Source: Caballeronia catudaia
GTDB taxonomy: Bacteria; Pseudomonadota; Gammaproteobacteria; Burkholderiales; Burkholderiaceae
Direction: 5' to 3'
Assembly (NCBI RefSeq): GCF_001544755.2
Contig: NZ_FCOF02000001.1
Coordinates: 248,001-312,000 of the forward strand
DNA: 64,000 nucleotides
In this document: piece after piece, positions 55,793 to 62,939 of the stretch
Position numbering within the stretch: the first letter of the stretch is position 1
Layout of the letters: each line of letters opens with the position of its first letter
Position numbers and translations under genes: made by a program
The notes under the pieces: generated by a model
The model's database searches: none
What the model saw: the letters and a program-made list of their open reading frames with translations, nothing else
What the model was told of the DNA's origin: nothing

Positions 55793-56743
55793 ATGCAGAC
55801 ACGCAATATCGGCACATCGGACCTGAAAGTGAAGCCGCTCGTCTTCGGCGGCAATGTGTTCGGCTGGACCGCCGACGAGCGCACGTCGTTCTCGATCCTC
55901 GACGCATTCGTCGATCACGGCCTCGATTTCATCGACACCGCGGATGTCTATTCCGCCTGGGTCGACGGACATCGGGGCGGCGAATCGGAGACGGTCATCG
56001 GCAAGTGGTTCAGGGACAGCGGCAAGCGCCACAAAGTCGTGCTCGCGACGAAGGTCGGCAAACTGAGCACGCGCGCCGGGCTCACCGCGGCGAATATCGC
56101 GGCGGCCGTCGACGATTCGCTGCGGCGCCTGAAGACCGATTACATCGACGTCTACTTTTCACATTACGACGACGAGCACACGCCGCTCGATGAGACGCTC
56201 AACGCGTATCAACAGCTCATCAAGGCGGGGAAGGTGCGGGTGATCGGCGCGTCCAACTACACGGGCGAGCGGCTCGGCGAGGCGCTGAAGACCGCGAAGG
56301 ATTCGGGCTTGCCGGCGTATCAGATTCTGCAGCCGGAATACAACCTCTACGACCGCGAAGGCTACGAAACCGATCTCGAATCCGTGGCGGCAAAGCATGA
56401 GATCGCAGTCGTGCCGTATTACGCGCTCGCGAGCGGTTTTCTGTCGGGCAAGTACCGGTCGAAAGCGGACACGCAGCACAAGACGCGCGGCTCGCGCGTC
56501 GAAAAGTATCTGAATCCGCGCGGTTTCAGAATTCTCGATGCGCTCGATGAAGTGGCGAAGCGCAACGGCACGACGCCGGCCACGGTGGCGCTCGCATGGA
56601 TGATCGCGCGCCCGAGCGTGACGGCGCCGATCGCGAGCGCGACATCGGTGCAGCAGCTCGAAAGCCTCGCCGCCGCGACGCGCCTTCAGCTCGCCCCGGA
56701 AGACCTCGAACTGCTCGACGAAGCCAGCGCGTGGCAGAAATAA
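55793..56743 (+). CDS. Aldo/keto reductase
   Basis: A 316-residue NADPH-dependent (alpha/beta)8-barrel oxidoreductase. Catalytic Asp and Tyr in FIDTADVYSAW, Lys in LATKVG, His in YFSHYDDE; cofactor segments IGASNYTGERL and PEYNLYDREGYE. The style is that of the AKR11/YajO-like group acting on small aldehydes or sugars. The start at 55793 follows CGGAG; the frame is open upstream to 55700 without support. It is divergent from fliC and not obviously related. Confidence 0.92.
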   Translation: MQTRNIGTSDLKVKPLVFGGNVFGWTADERTSFSILDAFVDHGLDFIDTADVYSAWVDGHRGGESETVIGKWFRDSGKRHKVVLATKVGKLSTRAGLTAANIAAAVDDSLRRLKTDYIDVYFSHYDDEHTPLDETLNAYQQLIKAGKVRVIGASNYTGERLGEALKTAKDSGLPAYQILQPEYNLYDREGYETDLESVAAKHEIAVVPYYALASGFLSGKYRSKADTQHKTRGSRVEKYLNPRGFRILDALDEVAKRNGTTPATVALAWMIARPSVTAPIASATSVQQLESLAAATRLQLAPEDLELLDEASAWQK

Positions 56744-57110
56744 ATCTGTTGCATCAATGAGTTGGGCAGGCGCGCGCAGTTGGCAGCGGTGCGGTGTTCT
56801 GGTAACATCGCGCCCGAATCGAGAAATGTGCCCGATTTCCTGCCTTCGCCGCTGACAGTCGCTTACATCGGCACCGTCATCACAACGTGAAAAAGCGGCG
56901 GCGAACGGCTCCGAAATGCGCTTTCAAGTCCTTCTTCGAAGGCGCACGCCGCTCCCGCGGCTGAATCTCAAACTCTCTCTTTTCCGGCCTCCGTGGCCGC
57001 TTTGCTCGTGTCCGTCGCGCATATTTTGCATCCGGCGGACGATCGGAGTGCCGGGGCGCGGCGGTTTCATCGTCGCGCGCTTAGAAATACGTTTAGCAAC
57101 CAGGATTTAC
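56744..57110. other. Upstream region of rpsU
   Basis: A 367-bp spacer that should hold the rpsU promoter and any terminator of the aldo/keto reductase gene. Nothing more specific is recognised. Confidence 0.4.
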
Positions 57111-57323
57111 ATGACCACTATCGTCCTCAAAGAAAACGAGCCGTTCGATGTCGCGATTCGGCGTTTCCGCCGCACCGTCGAGCGCAATGGCCTGATCGCC
57201 GAACTGCGCGAGCGCCAGTCGTACGAAAAGCCGACCACCGAACGCAAGCGCAAGAAGGCCGCAGCCGTCGCGCGTCTGCGCAAGCGCCTGCGCAGCCAGA
57301 TGCTGCCGAAGAAGATGCACTAA
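57111..57323 (+). CDS. rpsU: 30S ribosomal protein S21
   Basis: A 70-residue basic protein of the small ribosomal subunit needed for translation initiation. [20 protein letters not shown] followed by [20 protein letters not shown] is the S21 pattern, and the length is that of Burkholderiales copies. The start at 57111 has CAGGA upstream. Burkholderiales often carry more than one S21 copy; this one is monocistronic and does not sit in the usual rpsU-dnaG-rpoD operon, so it may be a secondary copy. Confidence 0.95.
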   Translation: MTTIVLKENEPFDVAIRRFRRTVERNGLIAELRERQSYEKPTTERKRKKAAAVARLRKRLRSQMLPKKMH

Positions 57324-57378
57324 GGCATCGAGTTCGGGCGAGGCTTCGCTTCTCGCCCCTTTCTCGCCCCGAACGGCA

Positions 57379-57420
57379 AAACGGCGGTGCGACCCATAAG
57401 GGCGCACCGCCGTTTCGTTT
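57379..57420 (+). terminator. Terminator after rpsU
   Basis: Arms AAACGGCGGTGCG (57379-57391) and CGCACCGCCGTTT (57403-57415) with an 11-nt loop, followed by CGTTTT. It is bidirectional in form and so may also serve the convergent gene ending at 57443. Confidence 0.8.
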
Positions 57421-57442
57421 TATGGTTCGGGTCGCGTCGAAA

Positions 57443-57820
57443 TCAGACGAACGCGCGACGTTTGCCGAGCGCCGCGAGCAGCTCTGGCCACGATTCGATA
57501 TCCGCGTAGTCGTGAACTTCTTCCAGTTCGATCAGCAGGTCGATGATGTTGGGATCGTACGCATTCACGTGCGACGCATAGAGCGCCCGTAGCAGCTTGC
57601 CGTCCTGCGCATGCCGATAGTAGGAAATGCCGACGCCCTCGAGCTCCGGCCGATACACGTCGTCGTGCACCAGCGAACCGATCGCGCACTTGCGGCCTTC
57701 CGGGCTGCGCAGCCGGCAGGAACCGTTATCGTCTTCCGACACTGCGCGCTGCGTCAGCAAGTGCTCGCTGACGCGCTCGTAAATGTCCTTCGGGCTCAAC
57801 ATCGTAATGGGGCTCAACAT
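57443..57820 (-). CDS. Hypothetical protein, member of a tandem paralogous pair (copy 2)
   Basis: A 125-residue soluble protein. It shares with the gene just upstream the order: KDIYERVSEHLLTQ, a cysteine-containing CAIGSLVHDDVY segment, and VNAYDPNIIDLLIELEEVHD. It has a second Cys in NGSCRLRSP. The start is doubtful: the first codons contain a short direct repeat (ATGTTGAGCCC twice), giving ATGs at 57820 and 57802 with only weak ribosome sites. I recall phage- and host-encoded proteins with a CAIGCLI-type motif but no known function. Confidence 0.7.
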   Translation of the reverse strand: MLSPITMLSPKDIYERVSEHLLTQRAVSEDDNGSCRLRSPEGRKCAIGSLVHDDVYRPELEGVGISYYRHAQDGKLLRALYASHVNAYDPNIIDLLIELEEVHDYADIESWPELLAALGKRRAFV

Positions 57821-57838
57821 CACAGCACCTGCAATGGC

Positions 57839-58264
57839 TCAAGCAGCCGTTTTCAAACGATCGGCGGACAACCCGAACTGACGCGCGATCGACGTGAGCC
57901 GCTCGCGCCACTCCCACTTGCCGAACACGTCGTGCACGTTCTGCAGGCAGGAAAGCAATTCGACGGTATTGGGATCGAACACATTGATGCGCGCACGCAG
58001 CAGCGCGCGCCTGAGCGCCGCGACGCCTACATCCATGTACGCCGGAATCTGCTCGGGCGGTTTCGCGATATAGCGGATGGGTACGCCTTCCATCGCGGTG
58101 ACGTAGTCGCGCGGCTTGATGAAGCTGCCGACAGGACAGCCGCCGCAGTATCCGCGATACGCGCCGCCGCCTTGCGGCAGCAACGCCGCTTGCCCTTGCA
58201 CGAAAAGATGCTGTACCGCGCTGTTGAAAATCTCCTGATGGGTCAGGAAGTTCAAGCTTTTCAT
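57839..58264 (-). CDS. Hypothetical protein, member of a tandem paralogous pair (copy 1)
   Basis: A 141-residue soluble protein beginning MKSLNFLTHQEIFNSAVQHL, with GGGGAGAAG just upstream of the start. Family features shared with the next gene are QEIFNSAVQHLFVQGQAAL, CPVGSFIKPRDY and INVFDPNTVELLSCLQNVHD. Two cysteines in GYCGGCPVG could bind metal or form a disulfide. The downstream copy begins 18 bp after the stop, so the two are co-transcribed. Function unknown. Confidence 0.75.
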   Translation of the reverse strand: MKSLNFLTHQEIFNSAVQHLFVQGQAALLPQGGGAYRGYCGGCPVGSFIKPRDYVTAMEGVPIRYIAKPPEQIPAYMDVGVAALRRALLRARINVFDPNTVELLSCLQNVHDVFGKWEWRERLTSIARQFGLSADRLKTAA

Positions 58265-58737
58265 GATCTTCTCCCCTGCGCCCCTGCGCAGCGGCCATGC
58301 GTTGGAGTTCGAGAACCTGCACCTGTTGCATCTGTCGCACCGGAGCGGCGGCGTCGTTGCGAATGTGGCGCAACCTGAATCGGCGCCTGGCCGCCCGGAT
58401 ACTGCTTCGAGCACGACGGTTTCCCGGCCTGGGCGTGGGTCTCACAGCGCCCGATGTGCTCGCGTCGGACTTTTCTTCACTTAATGAACGGTCCGCACAC
58501 CGTCAGTTATAACGGTTCGGTCCGGTAAAAAGGTGCGCCAGCGCACGCGAGGACCCCATTTTTACACGCACCGCACGATCGTGCAGCGCGGAAAAGCGGC
58601 CCCAAACCCTTGTAATTCGCGGCTGCGGACGTGCTTCACTGCAATAAAAACTGCTTCTATCGGGATTTACCCTGATTTTCGCGTTTCGCACTCAAAGACG
58701 TTGTCGAAAAGCAAAAATCCCCTCCATAGGAATGGCC
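58265..58737. other. Intergenic region upstream of the paralogous pair
   Basis: A 473-bp spacer between the end of tag and the start of the paralogue pair, both on the minus strand. It should hold the promoter of the pair. The open frames crossing it are Arg/Cys-rich and not protein-like. No terminator for tag is obvious. Confidence 0.4.
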
Positions 58738-59343
58738 TCATTGTGAGGATTTCGCGACGGTTTTACGTTTTGTCTTAGGTTTTCCTCGCGACCGGCAGCC
58801 GACCACGTGATCGTTGACCATGCCGGTTGCCTGCATGAAGGCGTAGCAGATCGTCGTGCCGACGAACTTGCAGCCGTACTTCTTGAGCGCGTGGCTCAAA
58901 GCGTCGGACTCGGGCGTGGATGCGGGCGTTGGGTTATCGGCGTCGCGCGGCGTATCGATGGTCTCGCCGCCCACGAACGACCAGACGAAGTTCGCGAACG
59001 AGCCGTGCTCCCGCTGGATCTGTTGCACGGCGCGCGCATTGGTGATGGCCGATGCGATCTTCGCCCGGTTGCGCACGATGCGCGCGTCCAGCACGATCCG
59101 CTCGACGTCCTTTTCGGTGAAGCGCGCCACCTTGTCGATTTCAAAGCCCGCGAAGAGCGCGCGATAACCTTCGCGCTTGTTGAGGATCGTCGACCAGGAA
59201 AGGCCCGCCTGCGCGCCCTCCAGCACGAGCATCTCGAACAGATGCTGATCGTCGCGCGACGGTACGCCCCATTCGTCGTCGTGGTACTGAATCATCGCGT
59301 CGGTGGTGGCCCAGGCGCAGCGGGTCTGGTCGGTGTCTGGCAT
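58738..59343 (-). CDS. tag: DNA-3-methyladenine glycosylase I
   Basis: A 201-residue base-excision repair enzyme removing 3-methyladenine. The family pattern is complete: RCAWATTDAMIQYHDDEWGV (Zn Cys and His), FEMLVLEGAQAGLSWSTIL, FANFVWSFVGGE, KKYGCKFVGTTICYAFMQAT and VNDHVVGC (second Zn His and Cys). A Lys/Arg-rich tail ends the chain. The start at 59343 follows GAGG. It is divergent from the kinase gene at 59456. Confidence 0.95.
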   Translation of the reverse strand: MPDTDQTRCAWATTDAMIQYHDDEWGVPSRDDQHLFEMLVLEGAQAGLSWSTILNKREGYRALFAGFEIDKVARFTEKDVERIVLDARIVRNRAKIASAITNARAVQQIQREHGSFANFVWSFVGGETIDTPRDADNPTPASTPESDALSHALKKYGCKFVGTTICYAFMQATGMVNDHVVGCRSRGKPKTKRKTVAKSSQ

Positions 59344-59455
59344 GGCGAATCCTCGTTCTTTTTGAATCGCGTCAGCATAGCGGAACCTTCGCGCCGCGCC
59401 ATCTATGCCGTTCGGCCGATTGGCGCGCGTCGCGGGCGCCGGTAAGCTTGCGGCC

Positions 59456-60373
59456 ATGACTCAATTCCCACATTCGGCAACTCAAGGCTTTCTGCTCGGC
59501 ATCGACGGCGGCGGAAGCGGTACGCGCGTGATTCTGGCCGACGCGCAAGGCAACGAACTCGCGCGCGCGAGCGGCGGTCCGTCGGGCCTCGGGCTCGGCG
59601 TCGAGCGCGCGTGGCAATCGATCGGCGAAGCGTGCCGGCGCGCGTTCGACGCCGGCGCGCTGCCCTTCGACTGGCGCCGCTGCGCGCTCGGCTGCGGCCT
59701 CGCGGGCGTGAACAACCCGGACTGGCTCGCCGCATTCCTCGCGGCGGCGCCGGACGTGCGCGCGCTGAACGTCGAAAGCGACGCCTACACGACCGTTCTC
59801 GGCGCGCACGGCGGCGAATCCGGCGTGATCGTGGCGCTCGGTACGGGCAGCATCGCGGCATCGCTGGACGAGAAGGGCGCATGCCACATCGCGGGCGGCT
59901 ACGGCTTCCCGAGCGGCGACGAAGCCAGCGGTGCGTGGCTCGGCTTGCGCGCGGTGGTTCATCTGCAGCGTGTGCTCGACGGCCGCGCGCCGGAAGACGA
60001 CTGGTCGCGCGCGCTGCTCGCGCTGACGGGCGCGACGGATCGCGACAGCCTCGTCGTGTGGCTCTGCAACGCGAATCAGACCGCCTACGCGACGCTCGCG
60101 CCCACGGTGTTCGAGTTCGGCGATCATCCGGTCGCGGCGCGGCTGCTCAAGCGCGCGGGGTTCGAGATAGCGCGGCTGGTCGCGGCGCTCGATCCCGCGG
60201 GCGCGCTGCCCGTCGCGTTGTGCGGCGGGCTCGCCGTGCCCTACGAGCCGTTCGTGCCCGCCGCGTTGCGCGAGCGCGTGCGCGCGCCGCGCGCGGATTC
60301 GGCAGCGGGCGCGCTCGAACTGGCGCGCCGTGCGGCGTCCGCGACGACGGCTCCCGACGACTCGCCGCGATAA
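59456..60373 (+). CDS. N-acetylglucosamine-kinase-type protein (BadF/BadG ATPase family)
   Basis: A 305-residue ASKHA-fold kinase. Phosphate-1 motif GFLLGIDGGGSGTRVILADA, then GCGLAGVNNPDW, the phosphate-2 motif VESDAYTTVLGAHGG, VALGTGSIAAS and GGYGFPSGDEASGAWLG. These are the features of BadF/BadG/BcrA/BcrD proteins that include GlcNAc/glucosamine kinases. With amino sugars, a cell-wall recycling role is likely but not proven. The start at 59456 is the first ATG giving the family N-terminus. Confidence 0.87.
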   Translation: MTQFPHSATQGFLLGIDGGGSGTRVILADAQGNELARASGGPSGLGLGVERAWQSIGEACRRAFDAGALPFDWRRCALGCGLAGVNNPDWLAAFLAAAPDVRALNVESDAYTTVLGAHGGESGVIVALGTGSIAASLDEKGACHIAGGYGFPSGDEASGAWLGLRAVVHLQRVLDGRAPEDDWSRALLALTGATDRDSLVVWLCNANQTAYATLAPTVFEFGDHPVAARLLKRAGFEIARLVAALDPAGALPVALCGGLAVPYEPFVPAALRERVRAPRADSAAGALELARRAASATTAPDDSPR

Positions 60374-60406
60374 AATAGCGACCTTTGCGGCATCACAAAG
60401 GCAGTC

Positions 60407-61243
60407 ATGTACTCGGTCATCGCTACTGATCTCGACGGGACGCTCCTCAACAGCGACCATCAACTCGATCCCTTCACCGCCGAAACCGTGCGCACGCTGT
60501 CGGCGCGCGGCGTGCCCATCGTCATCGCGACGGGCCGGCATTATCGCGATGTCGCGGGTATCCGCGACGTGCTCGGCGTCGACGCGTACCTCATCACATC
60601 CAACGGCGCGCGCGTACATGCGCCCGGCGACGAGCGCATCTATTCGCGCGACCTGGACCCCGCCGCCGTGCGACGGCTCGTGCAGCCCGAACTCGCGGGC
60701 AGCGAGCGCGTCATCGTCAATCTGTTTGCCGACGACGCATGGCTCATAGATCGCCACGCGCCCGAACTGCTGGTCTTTCACCAGGATTCGGGCTTCAAGT
60801 ACGAGGTGATGGATCTGCGCGAGCATGATGGCGACAACATCGCGAAGGTGCTGTATATCGGCGATCCGGCGGATCTGAAAGTCACCGCAGCGAATCTCGA
60901 GCGGGAGTTCGGCGACTCGCTCTACGTGACGTATTCGCTGCCGGACTGCCTGGAAGTCATGACATCGGACGTATCGAAGGGACGGGCGTTGCGCTTCGTG
61001 CTCGAACGGCTCGACGTAGACGTGGCGCAATGCGTCGCGTTCGGCGACAACATGAACGACATCGATCTGCTCGAAACCGCCGGGCATCCGTTCATGATGA
61101 ACAACGCCAATCCCGATCTCATCAAACGCCTGCCGAACGTGCCGCGAGTGGGAAACAACTTCGAGGCGGGCGTCGCGCATCAACTGCGCAAGTTGTTCGG
61201 TATCCGAGACGAACTCGCGTCGCCGGGACAGACGCCCGACTGA
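60407..61243 (+). CDS. Cof-type HAD-IIB family hydrolase
   Basis: A 278-residue haloacid dehalogenase-superfamily phosphatase. Motif I is VIATDLDGTLLNSDHQLDP (nucleophile first Asp), motif II VIATGRHYRDV, the Lys in VSKGRALRFVLERLD, and motif IV VAFGDNMNDIDLLETAG. The cap inserted between motifs II and III defines type IIB. Such enzymes dephosphorylate sugar phosphates or pyridoxal phosphate. It follows the kinase-type gene by 33 bp on the same strand, probably as one transcript. Confidence 0.92.
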   Translation: MYSVIATDLDGTLLNSDHQLDPFTAETVRTLSARGVPIVIATGRHYRDVAGIRDVLGVDAYLITSNGARVHAPGDERIYSRDLDPAAVRRLVQPELAGSERVIVNLFADDAWLIDRHAPELLVFHQDSGFKYEVMDLREHDGDNIAKVLYIGDPADLKVTAANLEREFGDSLYVTYSLPDCLEVMTSDVSKGRALRFVLERLDVDVAQCVAFGDNMNDIDLLETAGHPFMMNNANPDLIKRLPNVPRVGNNFEAGVAHQLRKLFGIRDELASPGQTPD

Positions 61244-61290
61244 GCGTCCGCCACGGCGGGCCGCCGGCATGCGCCGGCCGCCCGTGTCAC

Positions 61291-61638
61291 TTATCCGCGA
61301 TGTCCCCAGTTGTTGCCGTAACCGCCGTTGCCGTAAGCGCCGTTGCCGTAAGCGCCGTTGCCGTAAGCGCCGTTGCCATAACCGCCGTGGTTCCAGCCCG
61401 CGCGGTTCCAGCGGCCGTTGTCGTGGCCGTAGCCGTCGTGCCAGCGCGGCGCTTCATGGCGATAGTACGGCGCGCGGTACATCGGCGCCGCCGGACGCAC
61501 GTACACCGGAGCGGGCGCCACGTAAGCAGGCGCGCCGAGGTTGACGCCGATGTGGAGATCGCTGTGGGCCTGAGCCGCTCCGACAGCACCGATTGCCAGG
61601 CCGGTCGCGACGAGCATTTGGGTGACGATGCGCTTCAT
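61291..61638 (-). CDS. Secreted Gly/Tyr/Asn-rich repeat protein
   Basis: A 115-residue exported protein. The signal peptide is residues 1-24 (MKRIVTQMLVATGLAIGAVG, cut after AAQA). The mature part has a Pro/Ala/Tyr region (PVYVRPAAPMYRAPYYRHE) and a C-terminal stretch with the pentapeptide GNGAY repeated (YGNGAYGNGAYGNGAYGNGG). AAAGGAGAAAC gives a strong ribosome site. There is no known enzyme domain; a flexible surface or periplasmic protein is likely. Confidence 0.78.
   Translation of the reverse strand: MKRIVTQMLVATGLAIGAVGAAQAHSDLHIGVNLGAPAYVAPAPVYVRPAAPMYRAPYYRHEAPRWHDGYGHDNGRWNRAGWNHGGYGNGAYGNGAYGNGAYGNGGYGNNWGHRG
61324..61383. repeat. 15-bp tandem repeat in the Gly/Tyr-rich gene
   Basis: Four units of GCCGTTGCCGTAAGC in head-to-tail order, three identical and the last with changes, with a degenerate fifth unit just before (61309-61323). 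Being a multiple of three it keeps frame, so unit number could vary by slippage without breaking the gene. Confidence 0.9.
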
Positions 61639-61976
61639 TGTGTTTCTCCTTTAGGGCGACGTGTGTCGCATGAGTCCAATGTAAGCGCCCGCCGTCTTAC
61701 AGGCGTCGACGAGTTGTTACGGTGTGCAAGGGCGGCGTAAGGGACGCGGAAAGGAGCGCGGAACGATGGAATAGCGGGAAGCCTTATCGGACGGGCGTCG
61801 CTCGCGCTGCCGGTTGCCGCAAAAATGGGTGTCGCAACAATTCATAAGCATGCTGCGTAATTCGGCATTACATTTGTCGCGCGCATTTAATCATTCGCAC
61901 GCGCCGCATGGCGCAAAAACAAAAACGGGCGCATCGTGCGCCCGTTTTTGTTGCTGCGAGTTCGCTTCGAGTTTGC
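61639..61976. other. Intergenic region between the repeat protein gene and aqpZ
   Basis: A 338-bp spacer. The left part should hold the promoter of the repeat-protein gene on the minus strand. The right end is the aqpZ terminator. No gene is seen. Confidence 0.45.
61918..61952 (-). terminator. Terminator of aqpZ
   Basis: A 16-bp stem, AACAAAAACGGGCGCA (61918-61933) with TGCGCCCGTTTTTGTT (61937-61952), tight 3-nt loop and T-rich ends on both strands. It lies 25 bp after the aqpZ stop. Confidence 0.85.
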
Positions 61977-62675
61977 TTACTTCTGACGCGTCAGCGACGG
62001 ATAAAGCACGCCCGCGAGGATCGCGCCGACGATCGGTGCGATCCAGAACAGCCACAGTTGATCCAGCGCCCAGCCGCCGACGAAGAACGCCTGGCTCGAC
62101 GAGCGCGCCGGATTCACCGATGTATTCGTGACCGGAATCGAGATCAGATGGATGAGCGTCAGGCACAGGCCGATCGCGAGCGGCGCGAAGCCCTTCGGCG
62201 CGCGCTCGTCGGTGGCGCCGAGGATCACGAACAGGAAGAAGAACGTCATCGCGACTTCGCAGATCAGCGCCGCGATCATCGAGAAATGGCCCGGCGAGTG
62301 CTCGCCGAAGCCGTTCGCGGCGAACCCGCTCGTCGTGAAGTCGAAGGTCGGGTTGCCCGTCGCGATCAGGTAGATGACCCATGCGCCGAGCGTCGCGCCG
62401 ATCACTTGCGCGGCGATATACGGCACGAGATCGCGCACCGGGAAGCGGCCAGCGGTCGCGAGACCGATGCTGACGGCCGGGTTCAGGTGGCAGCCGGAAA
62501 CGTGACCGATGGCGTACGCCATCGTCAGCACGGTGAGACCGAACGCCAGCGCAACGCCTGCGAAGCCGATGCCGAGTTGAGGAAAGGCCGCGGCGAGCAC
62601 GGCGCTTCCGCAGCCACCCAGCACGAGCCAGAAAGTACCGAAAATTTCAGCGCCGAGACGCTTCGACAAATGCAT
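61977..62675 (-). CDS. aqpZ: Aquaporin Z
   Basis: A 232-residue six-helix water channel. Both NPA half-helices are intact ([11 protein letters not shown] and TSVNPARS), and the selectivity filter residues fit a water channel: Phe in helix 2, His in [15 protein letters not shown], the small Thr before the second NPA, and Arg after it. The short loops exclude larger glycerol-facilitator types. Single gene with its own terminator. Confidence 0.94.
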   Translation of the reverse strand: MHLSKRLGAEIFGTFWLVLGGCGSAVLAAAFPQLGIGFAGVALAFGLTVLTMAYAIGHVSGCHLNPAVSIGLATAGRFPVRDLVPYIAAQVIGATLGAWVIYLIATGNPTFDFTTSGFAANGFGEHSPGHFSMIAALICEVAMTFFFLFVILGATDERAPKGFAPLAIGLCLTLIHLISIPVTNTSVNPARSSSQAFFVGGWALDQLWLFWIAPIVGAILAGVLYPSLTRQK

Positions 62676-62882
62676 GATTCTGCCTACGTGAAAAGATGAA
62701 AGCCATTGATTTGAAACAAGAACGCGAGACGCGCTTGCGCAGCGGAGTTTAAGCGTGGTCTCTTTTGCGAACTGTCAAAAATGGTTGATCGGCTCTCAAT
62801 TCACGGGCATCGAACCAAAACTTCGGATTGTTCCTTGTCGGGACGGCCTGATAAACGCTAAGCGCTTAATTCGGCACGAAAA

Positions 62883-62909
62883 AAAACCGCCCGGCAAGCG
62901 AGCGGTTTT
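62883..62909 (-). terminator. Terminator of the GT4 glycosyltransferase gene
   Basis: Arms AAAACCGC (62883-62890) and GCGGTTTT (62902-62909) with an 11-nt loop. On the minus strand the stem is followed by a run of T. It lies 30 bp after the stop at 62940. Confidence 0.8.
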
Positions 62910-62939
62910 CGATACAGCCTGAGCTGAAAGCGAGCGCGA

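Noticed and set aside
54181..56193. 670-codon plus-strand open frame across fliC and its promoter
   Set aside because: Antisense to flagellin, runs through a sigma-28 promoter; shadow of high GC3 coding DNA.
61309..61383. Short regular repeats considered as a CRISPR array
   Set aside because: Units are 15 bp, contiguous without spacers and in frame within a gene, so it is a coding tandem repeat.
62859..62868. Perfect TAAGCGCTTA palindrome
   Set aside because: Ten bases only, located between gene ends and not near a start; probably chance.
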